DNA of 13,559 nucleotides, taken from contig CANNUR010000062.1 in assembly GCA_947523045.1 (NCBI GenBank), positions 1-13,559 on the forward strand. The letters are read 5' to 3'. The position numbers were made by a program, and so were the translations under genes. This stretch comes from an uncultured Prosthecobacter sp. GTDB lineage: Bacteria > Verrucomicrobiota > Verrucomicrobiia > Verrucomicrobiales > Verrucomicrobiaceae. A model generated the notes under the pieces. It had not been told where the DNA came from. It ran no database searches and was given only the letters and a program-made list of their open reading frames with translations. This document shows positions 6,093 to 12,907 of this stretch, one piece after another. The first letter of the stretch is position 1; every line of letters starts with the position of its first letter.

Positions 6093-6265
6093 CCTGCTGG
6101 GGTGTCGCTATCACACTCCGTGTGATGATCCCCCTGCGCCTCACACAGAGTGTGAGGACTCCTTGAAAGACCGGGGCGCGCGCATGGCGAAGCCTGCTCG
6201 CTCAGGGTCCAGCGCGTGGCCACCTCCCAGAGCGAGTGACCTTCGGCACACTCGCGCTCCCTCAG
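6093..6265. repeat. Dispersed repeat R1, copy B
   Basis: This is the counterpart of 4331-4503. The paired palindromes are TCACACTCCGTGTGA (6111-6125) and TCACACAGAGTGTGA (6141-6155), again 30 bp apart. The second arm has a G-to-A change in its 3-nt centre, which keeps its own fold and costs one pair between arms. The GCGAGTG/CACTCGC hairpin is at 6232-6238 and 6249-6255. R2 copy B begins only 2 bp after this copy. Confidence 0.88.
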
Positions 6266-6267
6266 CA

Positions 6268-6384
6268 CCTCCGGCGACCCGACAGCGCCGACTTGGGGAA
6301 AGTGGCTACGGCTTGAACCGCAGATGGCCCGGTCGGAAACCGATCCCACGGCCCGAACCGCGGGGTCACTGCCCCCGCCTACAG
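6268..6384. repeat. Dispersed repeat R2, copy B
   Basis: This is the counterpart of 5301-5416. The segment TTGAACCGCAGATGGCCCGG and the GGTCGGAAACCGATCC block after it are identical in both copies, whereas the hairpin just before it is less perfect here (CTACGGC instead of CTGCGGT). Confidence 0.88.
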
Positions 6385-6470
6385 TCAGCGCTCCCTCTCC
6401 GCCCTCCCTTCTGAAGATCAGCGTCAAATCAGCGGTTCACCTCAGGCTGGCATTGAGGCGGTCAGTCCGG

Positions 6471-6499
6471 GAACGCGGGGTCGCTGCCCCCGCCTACAG
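6471..6499. repeat. Partial R2 tail, extra copy
   Basis: GAACGCGGGGTCGCTGCCCC followed by CGCCTACAG repeats the end of R2. It lies between R2 copy B and R3 copy B, where the A copy of the mosaic has only about 30 bp of spacer. Confidence 0.7.
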
Positions 6500-6533
6500 C
6501 ATACCCCGCACGTCGCTCTGGGACAGAGCGCCC

Positions 6534-6632
6534 CACCCGTCTTGCCCGTAGGCGCGTTGGCCAGAATGCGGGATTGGAACGTGCTGCATCCCATGCGCCG
6601 ATCCCCGCCGTCTGGCGACGTCACCTACACGG
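6534..6632. repeat. Dispersed repeat R3, copy B
   Basis: This is the counterpart of 5445-5545. Its hairpin (CGCGTTG, GCCA, GAATGCG) has one G-T pair and one mismatch, so it appears to be decaying. The end GATCCCCGCCGTCTGGCGAC is nearly identical to copy A. Confidence 0.8.
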
Positions 6633-6662
6633 AACCCATCCCACGGCGCCGGCGCAGCGGCG

Positions 6663-6694
6663 CCCTACCGGTAGGGACGCGCTGCGCCGCGTCC
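6663..6694. repeat. Two adjacent palindromes
   Basis: CCCTACCGGTAGGG (6663-6676) is a perfect 14-bp palindrome. It shares its last two bases with the hairpin GGACGCG (6675-6681), loop CTGCGC, CGCGTCC (6688-6694). No gene is seen in the surrounding 6633-6850. Confidence 0.8.
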
Positions 6695-6859
6695 GACTTC
6701 CCTGCTCCCTTCGTGCGATTCGTGGTTCCGAAGTCTGGCCCCTCAGAAGAAGCGGGCAAGAGTGTCCGCGCTCCCCTCGGCCGCGGCGATCCCATCTGCG
6801 CCATCGGTGAAATCGGCGGACCCGCTGAGTTTAGGCGGCTGACCGGACGAGGTGGCAGA

Positions 6860-6877
6860 GCGGCGCGGAAGCGCCGC
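6860..6877. terminator. Strong hairpin downstream of the minus-strand operon
   Basis: GCGGCGC (6860-6866), loop GGAA, GCGCCGC (6871-6877) is a perfect 7-bp GC stem about 60 bp past the last gene of the minus-strand block. No T-run accompanies it on either strand, so it may be a rho-dependent pause or mRNA-protecting hairpin, or just another dispersed palindrome. Confidence 0.35.
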
Positions 6878-6909
6878 ACTCCAGGGCGCTGCGCGCGGCT
6901 CCCGCCCTC

Positions 6910-6937
6910 AATCATCCATCATCAATCATCGATCCTA
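6910..6937. repeat. 7-bp periodic tract touching the last minus-strand gene
   Basis: AATCATC, CATCATC, AATCATC and GATCCTA form four heptads in phase. The last contains the stop codon of the acetyltransferase gene (CTA, 6935-6937, read TAG on the minus strand). The unit differs from the CACTAAT array but the period is the same. Confidence 0.6.
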
Positions 6938-7597
6938 AATCCGAAACATTCTCTCAATCAGATTCGCCTTTTTCGGGATGATGCGCAGGTTGGGACTGCG
7001 ACCCACCACCGTCGAGCCGCTCGGGATCTTCTCGTCGAGCACCAGGCTGCCGGCCCCGAAGCAGACGTCGTCGCCGATCTCGCAGCCACCCAAAATCGTC
7101 GTCTGCGCGCAGAGCACGACGCGACTGCCAATCACCGGATAAGTCCCCGCCTTGTTGCCGATCGTGCAGCCCTGCATGACCACCAGCGGGCCTTGATACT
7201 CGGCGCGACCGATCACCGTGCCGGCCGGATGCGCCAGCCAGCAGGCGGCGGGCAGTTCCACCTGCGGATACAGATCGAGGGCGTGCAGGGCCTTGTTGAG
7301 CAGGTAGGTCTTGTCGAGCAGGCCCCGAAACGCCGGTCCCGACTTGCCGGCCAGACGGCCCAGACGGTACAGGAAGAGCAGGTACTGGTCGCCGTGCAGG
7401 TGGTTGAAATGGATGCGACCCTCGCGCCAGAAATAGGCGTTGTGAAAGGCGGCCAAACCGGTTTCCAACTCGCCCAGCACCTGCTCGACCAGCGGCTCAA
7501 GTCGCACCGCCTCAACGAGGTCGTCGTCCGGATAAAAGGTGTTCAACTGGCTGGCGACGTACTGTGCGAGCCGGGGCGCGGGCAGCGAGGTGTTCAT
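6935..7597 (-). CDS. Hexapeptide-repeat acyltransferase, serine-acetyltransferase-like
   Basis: The 220-aa product has a helical N-terminal half and a left-handed beta-helix from about residue 118 to 205 (HPAGTVIG, GCTIGNKAG, VIGSRVVLCA, GCEIGDDVCFGAGSLVL). This is the CysE/WbbJ-like layout, and His123-Pro124 matches the start of the CysE helix. The CysE active-site segment DHATG is absent (MQGCTIG stands there), so serine is unlikely to be the substrate; a sugar hydroxyl or amine fits the operon better. It is the last gene of the minus block, 4 bp after the AAC(3)-family gene. The ATG at 7597 is the natural start. Confidence 0.83.
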   Translation of the reverse strand: MNTSLPAPRLAQYVASQLNTFYPDDDLVEAVRLEPLVEQVLGELETGLAAFHNAYFWREGRIHFNHLHGDQYLLFLYRLGRLAGKSGPAFRGLLDKTYLLNKALHALDLYPQVELPAACWLAHPAGTVIGRAEYQGPLVVMQGCTIGNKAGTYPVIGSRVVLCAQTTILGGCEIGDDVCFGAGSLVLDEKIPSGSTVVGRSPNLRIIPKKANLIERMFRI

Positions 7598-7601
7598 GGC
7601 T

Positions 7602-8408
7602 TCAGCTTTGGAAGGGCCGCTGCACCGGCGGCTGACGCAGCCAGGCGTAGAGGTCGTGACTCATCAGGTCGACCGCCGCATCGACCAGCGTGCGCAGGCG
7701 GTAGGCGGCGACCCCGCCCATGCCGAGCGGCACGCGACCGACCCCGGCGGCGAGGCGCGGATGCGCAAACAGCTTTTCGTTCTGGTCGCGCACCAGGTCG
7801 ACATCGCGACGGGTGACCAGCAGGTAAAAGGGCTCGGTGACCACGCCCTCGGGCCGGCGCACCGGCTGCAGGAACTCCTTCGTGTAACGGTAGGGCACCG
7901 CCATCATCTGCTCGACGTGATGGACGATGCTGCAGGTGCGGTTCGGCGGCAGACCGACGCTGACCCCCCAGGCATTGGCGTCGAGCAGGCGGGCAAAGGG
8001 GGTGTTCGGGCCGTAGGCGTGGCGGGCGCCCGGCGCGCAGATCTCCGCCGCGCGGGCGCCGAGGGCGGTGACCGAGGCAAAGGGATGGAACTGGCGCACC
8101 GCGCCCGGCCGGGTGCGCACGAACTCGGTCAGCGGACCGGTCTCGCTCGGCGTCGCCTGCGGATCAAACACGCGGTCGGTGTTGCAGAGCGAGAAGGAAT
8201 GGGTCGGCACCACCACCGTGCCCTCCGGACCGATCACCTCGAACAGGGCGGCCAGAAATCCCTCCAGCGTCGCAGTCTTGCTGCCCGAGGCATGAAAGCC
8301 GAGGTTGCCGAGATTGCCGGAGAGATAGACCACATCGCCGCGCGCCAGCCCGAGCGACGCGAAGGCGGCGGCGACATCGGCGTTGGCGTAGTGGGCCTTG
8401 AAGCTCAT
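7602..8408 (-). CDS. AAC(3)-family N-acetyltransferase (standalone)
   Basis: At 268 aa this is a full-length member of the aminoglycoside 3-N-acetyltransferase family (Antibiotic_NAT). Family marks are GDVVYLSGNLGNLG (residues 24-37), the acetyl-CoA-binding region with GPEGTVVVPTHSFS (60-73), FDPQATPSETGPLTEFVR (81-98) and HHVEQMMAVPYR (163-174). The usual V-H-x-S-L at the start is replaced by L-S-G-N-L (His to Ser30, Ser to Asn32), so substrate or mechanism may have shifted. In surface-glycan operons such proteins more likely acylate amino sugars than drugs. The ATG overlaps the stop of the DUF4910 gene (ATGA, 8405-8408). Resistance should not be inferred. Confidence 0.87.
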   Translation of the reverse strand: MSFKAHYANADVAAAFASLGLARGDVVYLSGNLGNLGFHASGSKTATLEGFLAALFEVIGPEGTVVVPTHSFSLCNTDRVFDPQATPSETGPLTEFVRTRPGAVRQFHPFASVTALGARAAEICAPGARHAYGPNTPFARLLDANAWGVSVGLPPNRTCSIVHHVEQMMAVPYRYTKEFLQPVRRPEGVVTEPFYLLVTRRDVDLVRDQNEKLFAHPRLAAGVGRVPLGMGGVAAYRLRTLVDAAVDLMSHDLYAWLRQPPVQRPFQS

Positions 8409-9721
8409 GCGCGGGAATCGGCCGGCCGCAGCAGGCCGTGCTGAAGCAGGGTTTGCACGCCGGGAAACAGCTCCCAGACCGGCTTGCCGAGGCGGTCGGC
8501 GACCTCAAAGAGATCGTGCTGACCGTCGCAGTAGGCCATCAGATCGACCAGCGTACGCGCGGAGGTGATCGGCGTACCGGCACCGGCCTCCTTGACGCTG
8601 GTGGCGGGATAGAGGTCGCGCTTGCCGAGTTGCGGTTCGCCGAGCGTGGTCGCCTGCAGCACGGCGTTTTGCTCCAGGCACTCGACCACCGTGCGCAGGT
8701 TGTCGAAGGCGCCGCGCAGGCCGGACTCGGTGACAAGTTCGAGGTTGTCGAGGGAGGTGTGATACTCCGGATAGGTGGCGTACTTGCTGCGCAGGATCGA
8801 GCACACCGGCAGATCGACGCCCGGCCAGCAGAAGTTGCGCTCGTCGCTGCCGCGCTGCAGCCAGGAGTAGGCCTGATGCTGCGGATGCCGGTGGCGCATG
8901 ACATGGGCGGTGGCCTTGTCGGCCAGGGTGTTGCCCAGGCGCGAGGCCAGCCAGGAATGGGCGCGGTCGTCGCCGGCGCAGGTGACGACAAACCCCGCCT
9001 TCACGTGCTGCTTCAGGTGCTCCAGATGGCGCGACAGATAAACGATGCTGCCAATGGTCTCGGGGATGAAGATGAAGCGAAAGGTGTGGCGACGCCGCGG
9101 CAGGGCGGCGAGGTGCTTGGCCAGCCAGGTGGCGACCACCGGACCGGAGAGTTCGTTGTTCGCCATCGACGGATGGCAGACATAGGTCGACACCAGGATT
9201 TCATCGCTCGTCTCCCCCGGCAGCACGAGGTCGCCATAGGTCAGACTGCCGGGCGCCAGGGTGGCATCGATGACCGCGCGATAACGTCCCGGCTTCAGGG
9301 CCTGCCGGCGCGCATGGCTCAGGCAAAACCCCCAGGTGCGCCGGTAGTAACTGGTGACATAGGGAATGGCCTCGGGCTGGTCCGGCAGCGAGTGCAGGTG
9401 CGGCTGCAACTCCTCCAGCGTGAGTTCGCGATCGACCGGCTCCGAATAGCCCACGACGTGCAGGTTGTGATCGGCAAAATCGACCACCGTCTCACCGTCC
9501 GGACCGATCAGGCGGGCGCCGCGGATGTTCCACTCCGGCGGCACCTCCCAGTCGAGGCAGCGGGTGCCACTGGCCACCTCATGGATCTGCAAGGCCGGCA
9601 GATGCTCCTGCAGGATGCGCAGGGTCGCGCGCACGCCGTCGCCGGTGAGGCTGCGGCAGATCGGGAAAAGTCGGCTCAGCAGGCCGTGCAGGGAAGGGAA
9701 GTTTTCAGTACGGTCTGCCAT
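8405..9721 (-). CDS. DUF4910/DUF2172 aminopeptidase-like metallohydrolase
   Basis: The 438-aa protein shows the full architecture of this family: an N-terminal region with the DUF2172 part (about 45-165: DWEVPPEW, NLHVVGYSEP, TWGFC), an M28-like zinc-exopeptidase core with CHPSMANNELSG (His183), IPETIG (Glu221), GSDERNF and YHTSLDN (His321), and a C-terminal winged-helix-like segment (about 390-435). Real substrates are poorly known; members often sit in polysaccharide loci and may remove an acyl or aminoacyl group from a sugar intermediate. I start it at the ATG at 9721 because family similarity begins there. An ATG at 9799 would add 26 Arg/Pro-rich residues but would overlap the preceding stop as ATGA, so it remains possible. 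Confidence 0.85.
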   Translation of the reverse strand: MADRTENFPSLHGLLSRLFPICRSLTGDGVRATLRILQEHLPALQIHEVASGTRCLDWEVPPEWNIRGARLIGPDGETVVDFADHNLHVVGYSEPVDRELTLEELQPHLHSLPDQPEAIPYVTSYYRRTWGFCLSHARRQALKPGRYRAVIDATLAPGSLTYGDLVLPGETSDEILVSTYVCHPSMANNELSGPVVATWLAKHLAALPRRRHTFRFIFIPETIGSIVYLSRHLEHLKQHVKAGFVVTCAGDDRAHSWLASRLGNTLADKATAHVMRHRHPQHQAYSWLQRGSDERNFCWPGVDLPVCSILRSKYATYPEYHTSLDNLELVTESGLRGAFDNLRTVVECLEQNAVLQATTLGEPQLGKRDLYPATSVKEAGAGTPITSARTLVDLMAYCDGQHDLFEVADRLGKPVWELFPGVQTLLQHGLLRPADSRA

Positions 9722-9724
9722 GGG

Positions 9725-9769
9725 AAAAAAGCGCGGGCGTCGCATCAAGCCACGCAAGCAAGGCCGCGC
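9725..9769 (-). terminator. Possible terminator or attenuator before the DUF4910 gene
   Basis: On the minus strand GCGCGG (9769-9764) can pair with CCGCGC (9736-9731) across a 27-nt loop, and six T residues (9730-9725) follow, three bases before the ATG at 9721. It looks like an intrinsic terminator placed inside the operon, but the loop is long and the stem is only 6 bp. Confidence 0.25.
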
Positions 9770-9795
9770 AAGGGGAAGGATGCGGCGGCGGCACA

Positions 9796-11604
9796 TCATC
9801 GAGGCAGCAGCCCCAATTCGGACACGAGCTTCGAAGCCTGGCGAATGCCATCAGCTAAGCAGGTTGGCGAGGCCCAGAAACACTGGTCCTGATAGTGGTG
9901 CTGCTGGCGAACCAGGGCATGACGGAAGACCCTATCGTCGGCCAGACGACGGAGCGCATTAACCATCTGGTCCGCATTCTCTGCGACCAGCGGCGACATC
10001 CACTGCTCCATTTTGGGGAAGGTGATGAAATCCGTATCCAGGCGGCAGAGAAAGACGACGGGAATGCCATGATGAAAGGCCTCCTGCCCCGTCAAGGAGA
10101 TCGTGTTGACAAGAACTGCGGCCTTCGCCAGCCAACTCTGGATACCGGCCTCGGGCGGAACCAAGCGGAAGTTCCGGGGTGGCCGCAGGGCACGGATGAA
10201 GCGTTTCTTGATCTGAATTTCACTCTCATCCATGCCGAGAAAACTGCGCTCCTCGGATTTCGGGGTGCGAAGCGGGTGAAATTTGACGACAAAATCCATC
10301 CCAGGCAGGCGGCGTGCGGCCTCGACCAACAGTCGGTAACCGCGCAAGCTCTCCTGGGGATCGTTGATGACGGCCATGGTGTCGGCACTGAGCACGATTG
10401 GACGTCGAGCCGTGAAGGATGCGTCGATCTCCTCGGCCGTGCGCCGCGGCGCATCAGGGATGCGATGGCACCGAACGTCGATCATGCGCTCGACTGGATA
10501 ACCGGACCGCAGCGTACGGCTGCGCCCGCGAACGCCGTCCATAAGCAAGATGTCGGGGCTATGGGTGATCGTCGGCAGTGCCAGGCAGTCGTAGCTGTAC
10601 GCAATGACCGGGATGCCGAGCTGTGCGGCGGCAAGGCTCCAGACGGCCTCTTCCTCATTCATCTGCATGTCAGCAATCACTGCGGCGGGCGCGCGGCTTT
10701 CCAACCAGGCGCGGGCACGGGCACGCAACGCCGAAAAGCGCGGGTAGGTTTGCAGGGACTCCTCCTCCCCCATGCGCTCGAAGAGATCGCGCAGCGGCGC
10801 CAGGCAGGGCACAGCTTCCGCCTCGCAGGCAGCGGGCAGAATTTCGGTCCGCCATCTGTGCCACCAGGCGGAAAAGCGGGCGCGCTCGGCCAGCTCGAAG
10901 GCGGGATCCGTCGGTGCGAGATCGTTCATTGAGGCCTGCTGGATGCGAAAACCGGATGAACCCGTTTCCTGGGCCAGCAAGGGTGCCATTCGGCGACTGA
11001 CACAAACCGCCAAGGGCAACTCCTTGGCATCGCGCGCAACCGTCGTGCCAGCGACAACAGGCTTGCTCGCCGCAATCGATCGGGTCTTTTTTTCCGCCCT
11101 CTTGCAGAGCCATCGCTCGATTTTGCGCGACAGCCCCCGCCCCCGCCACTCGGGCTCAAGCATGACCAGCTGCAAGCGCTCGGCCTCGGCCACAGCACGC
11201 CAGAAGGCGAAATTCACTCCGCTACCCGGCGCGACGACCAGTCGCTCAAAACGATACCTCGCCCACAGCAGCGAGTGCAGACGCTGGTGAAAGAGGCGTG
11301 TGAAACACCCCTCGAGAAAGGCCCCTCGGACCGCCGATTTACGCAACTCCGCATCGCCCGGCAGATCACCCAACTCGGGACGCTGGCGCAAGAACTCCGC
11401 AAGCATCGCCTCGACGTCCGCGCGCAGGTTCTCAATCTCGCGAAAATCCGCGAGATCAGCGAGCTTCAGCCACTCCCTGACCTGCGGATAACGGGCGCGC
11501 TCCAGCAGGGTGTCATGCTCGAGCACCACGAGGGGCCCCTTCTCGCACTGAAGCTGTCGTGCCATGGCCCTGGGCGCCAGGCCGCCAGTGATAAACAACG
11601 TCAT
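9796..11604 (-). CDS. Probable GT-B-fold surface-glycan glycosyltransferase
   Basis: I do not recognise an exact family for this 602-aa protein. The C-terminal half resembles the GT-B / capsule-polysaccharide / CDP-glycerol-transferase-like group: KFHP with His443, a glycine-poor linker, then NTISLTGQEAFHHGIPVVFL, where Ser503, Glu508 and Gly513 sit like the nucleotide-binding S-x4-E-x4-G of such enzymes. ADMQMNEEEA (from about residue 311) followed by LGIPVIAYSYD resembles the end of the N-terminal Rossmann domain. No signal peptide or membrane helix is seen, so it is probably cytoplasmic or peripheral. The ATG at 11604 was chosen because the 31 residues upstream lack family character and overlap the preceding gene. 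A nonulosonic-acid transferase is a possible but unproven role. Confidence 0.7.
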   Translation of the reverse strand: MTLFITGGLAPRAMARQLQCEKGPLVVLEHDTLLERARYPQVREWLKLADLADFREIENLRADVEAMLAEFLRQRPELGDLPGDAELRKSAVRGAFLEGCFTRLFHQRLHSLLWARYRFERLVVAPGSGVNFAFWRAVAEAERLQLVMLEPEWRGRGLSRKIERWLCKRAEKKTRSIAASKPVVAGTTVARDAKELPLAVCVSRRMAPLLAQETGSSGFRIQQASMNDLAPTDPAFELAERARFSAWWHRWRTEILPAACEAEAVPCLAPLRDLFERMGEEESLQTYPRFSALRARARAWLESRAPAAVIADMQMNEEEAVWSLAAAQLGIPVIAYSYDCLALPTITHSPDILLMDGVRGRSRTLRSGYPVERMIDVRCHRIPDAPRRTAEEIDASFTARRPIVLSADTMAVINDPQESLRGYRLLVEAARRLPGMDFVVKFHPLRTPKSEERSFLGMDESEIQIKKRFIRALRPPRNFRLVPPEAGIQSWLAKAAVLVNTISLTGQEAFHHGIPVVFLCRLDTDFITFPKMEQWMSPLVAENADQMVNALRRLADDRVFRHALVRQQHHYQDQCFWASPTCLADGIRQASKLVSELGLLPR

Positions 11605-11641
11605 TCGCTCATCAAGCCCGGGCCTGAAGCAAAAGCAAATG

Positions 11642-12907
11642 TCAAGACTCACCGGCTGCTGGCGTCGTCTCCGCAGCAACCACGTTGAGCCGCCCAAAGC
11701 TGGCGGTGGCGTGCAGGATCACCTGGTAGCTCTCTTCCTGAAAGGCGTCCCTCTGATCGCGGGTGCAGGCAAATCCCCAATCGCGCTCAGTGGGCGAAAA
11801 AGCCGTCGATGGAACCTCGTCGAGGCGCTCGCAGACATGCAGATGTCGCAGCAGCACTTCCCGGCTCACCTGTCCCTCAAACGGCTGGGAATAGGCGATC
11901 ACATGCCGCGGATTCATGCGCACGGAAAGAACCTCCCGACCATCCAGCGTGCGTATCACCGCCTCCTGGCAGGTCCATTTTTCCGGAACAATAAAGTCGC
12001 CCCACTCACGGCCGGTCAACCACTGTCCCACCGGGACCTGTGTGCCGGCCCTGACCGTGTCAAGAACGATCGCAGGCGCCGCTCCGGCACGCGCCTCCTC
12101 CAGTGCGATGAGCTCGTCCACCGTCAGTGCGGGTCCCTTGGCCGACAGCCAGGGATCTTCCGCCAGCAACTGCATTCCCAGGCGCGTGTAATCATCGCAG
12201 GCTGCCGCGCAGACCTCGCCGCGCCCGACCTTAGCAGAGACGCAAACCCCCTCGCTGCGGGCCAACTTTTCCAGCGCCGCCCCATCGGGAGCGCAGTTGG
12301 GCTGGCGAATCTGGCAAGAATAAACCCAGGTCTCCTTGCGCTCCTCTCCGTTGGTGCGAACGACGCCAGTGAAACGTTTCTTGAAGCGAAAGGGGACGCC
12401 AGCCTTCTCCTCGATGTAATGGCGGTAGGTGGCCCAGAACAAACCGAGGCCGATCATGACGAGCCGGGCCCCACGTTGATCCAGCCGCTCGTAAAGGCTG
12501 CCGGGACCATAGCAGGTGCGCTGCAGGTTGGCGAGCAGGCCTGCAGCGTCGGGCCCAATGCCGCTGACGGCGAGCATGGGATCCGACGAACGGACAGCCT
12601 GGGCATGCCGACGCACATGCTCGGTGAAATCGCCGAGGGTGGATGGGGTGGACACAGGATCAAAGACCTCGCCCTTGCCGATGGAATAGGTGTAGGTCGG
12701 CACAAGCACGGTGCCTGCCGGCCCCACCGCCTCGAGCAGCGCGTCAAGCGCCGTCGCACAGGCATCGTCCATACTGCGCCCGCGCTCCGGATACCCCAGG
12801 CGGCCCAGGCTGGCATGGACAAAAACGACGTCTCCCGCACGCACGCCCACCTGATGCAGGGCCGCGACCAAGTCCGACTGCGTGTAGTGATGGTCCGTGG
12901 CGTTCAT
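11642..12907 (-). CDS. AAC(3)-type N-acetyltransferase fused to a truncated DUF2172-like domain
   Basis: This 421-aa protein has two parts. Residues about 8-255 form a complete AAC(3)-family domain with the canonical VHASL (30-34), GPAGTVLVPTYTYS (62-75), FDPVSTPSTLGDFTEHVR (82-99) and HYIEEKAGVPFRFKKRF (163-179). Residues about 284-412 resemble the N-terminal part of the DUF4910/DUF2172 protein encoded two genes downstream: AGT, IVPEKW, HVIAYSQP and RDWGFAC match SGT, EVPPEW, HVVGYSEP and RTWGFC there. The fusion stops just before the zinc-ligand HPS motif, so no peptidase core is present. The ATG overlaps the methyltransferase stop (ATGA, 12904-12907), and the next gene starts 37 bp on. It probably N-acetylates an amino sugar; the extra domain may bind substrate or partner. 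Confidence 0.85.
   Translation of the reverse strand: MNATDHHYTQSDLVAALHQVGVRAGDVVFVHASLGRLGYPERGRSMDDACATALDALLEAVGPAGTVLVPTYTYSIGKGEVFDPVSTPSTLGDFTEHVRRHAQAVRSSDPMLAVSGIGPDAAGLLANLQRTCYGPGSLYERLDQRGARLVMIGLGLFWATYRHYIEEKAGVPFRFKKRFTGVVRTNGEERKETWVYSCQIRQPNCAPDGAALEKLARSEGVCVSAKVGRGEVCAAACDDYTRLGMQLLAEDPWLSAKGPALTVDELIALEEARAGAAPAIVLDTVRAGTQVPVGQWLTGREWGDFIVPEKWTCQEAVIRTLDGREVLSVRMNPRHVIAYSQPFEGQVSREVLLRHLHVCERLDEVPSTAFSPTERDWGFACTRDQRDAFQEESYQVILHATASFGRLNVVAAETTPAAGES

Noticed and set aside
5528..6166. Plus-strand frame of 212 codons through the 21-bp array
   Set aside because: It starts at a GTG with no ribosome site inside repeat R3 and ends in R1. It is not annotated as a gene, although the codon-like variation within the array is reported as a finding.
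6542..7816. 424-codon plus-strand frame
   Set aside because: It runs through R3, palindromes and the antisense of the hexapeptide acyltransferase; no domain is seen.
7602..8408. Aminoglycoside resistance gene
   Set aside because: The family name suggests it, but the gene sits in a glycan operon, overlaps a DUF4910 gene and lacks the usual V-H-x-S-L; a resistance role is unsupported.
8438..9892. 484-codon open frame on the plus strand
   Set aside because: It is antisense to the DUF4910 gene, whose zinc-site motifs are clear; it has no recognisable domain.
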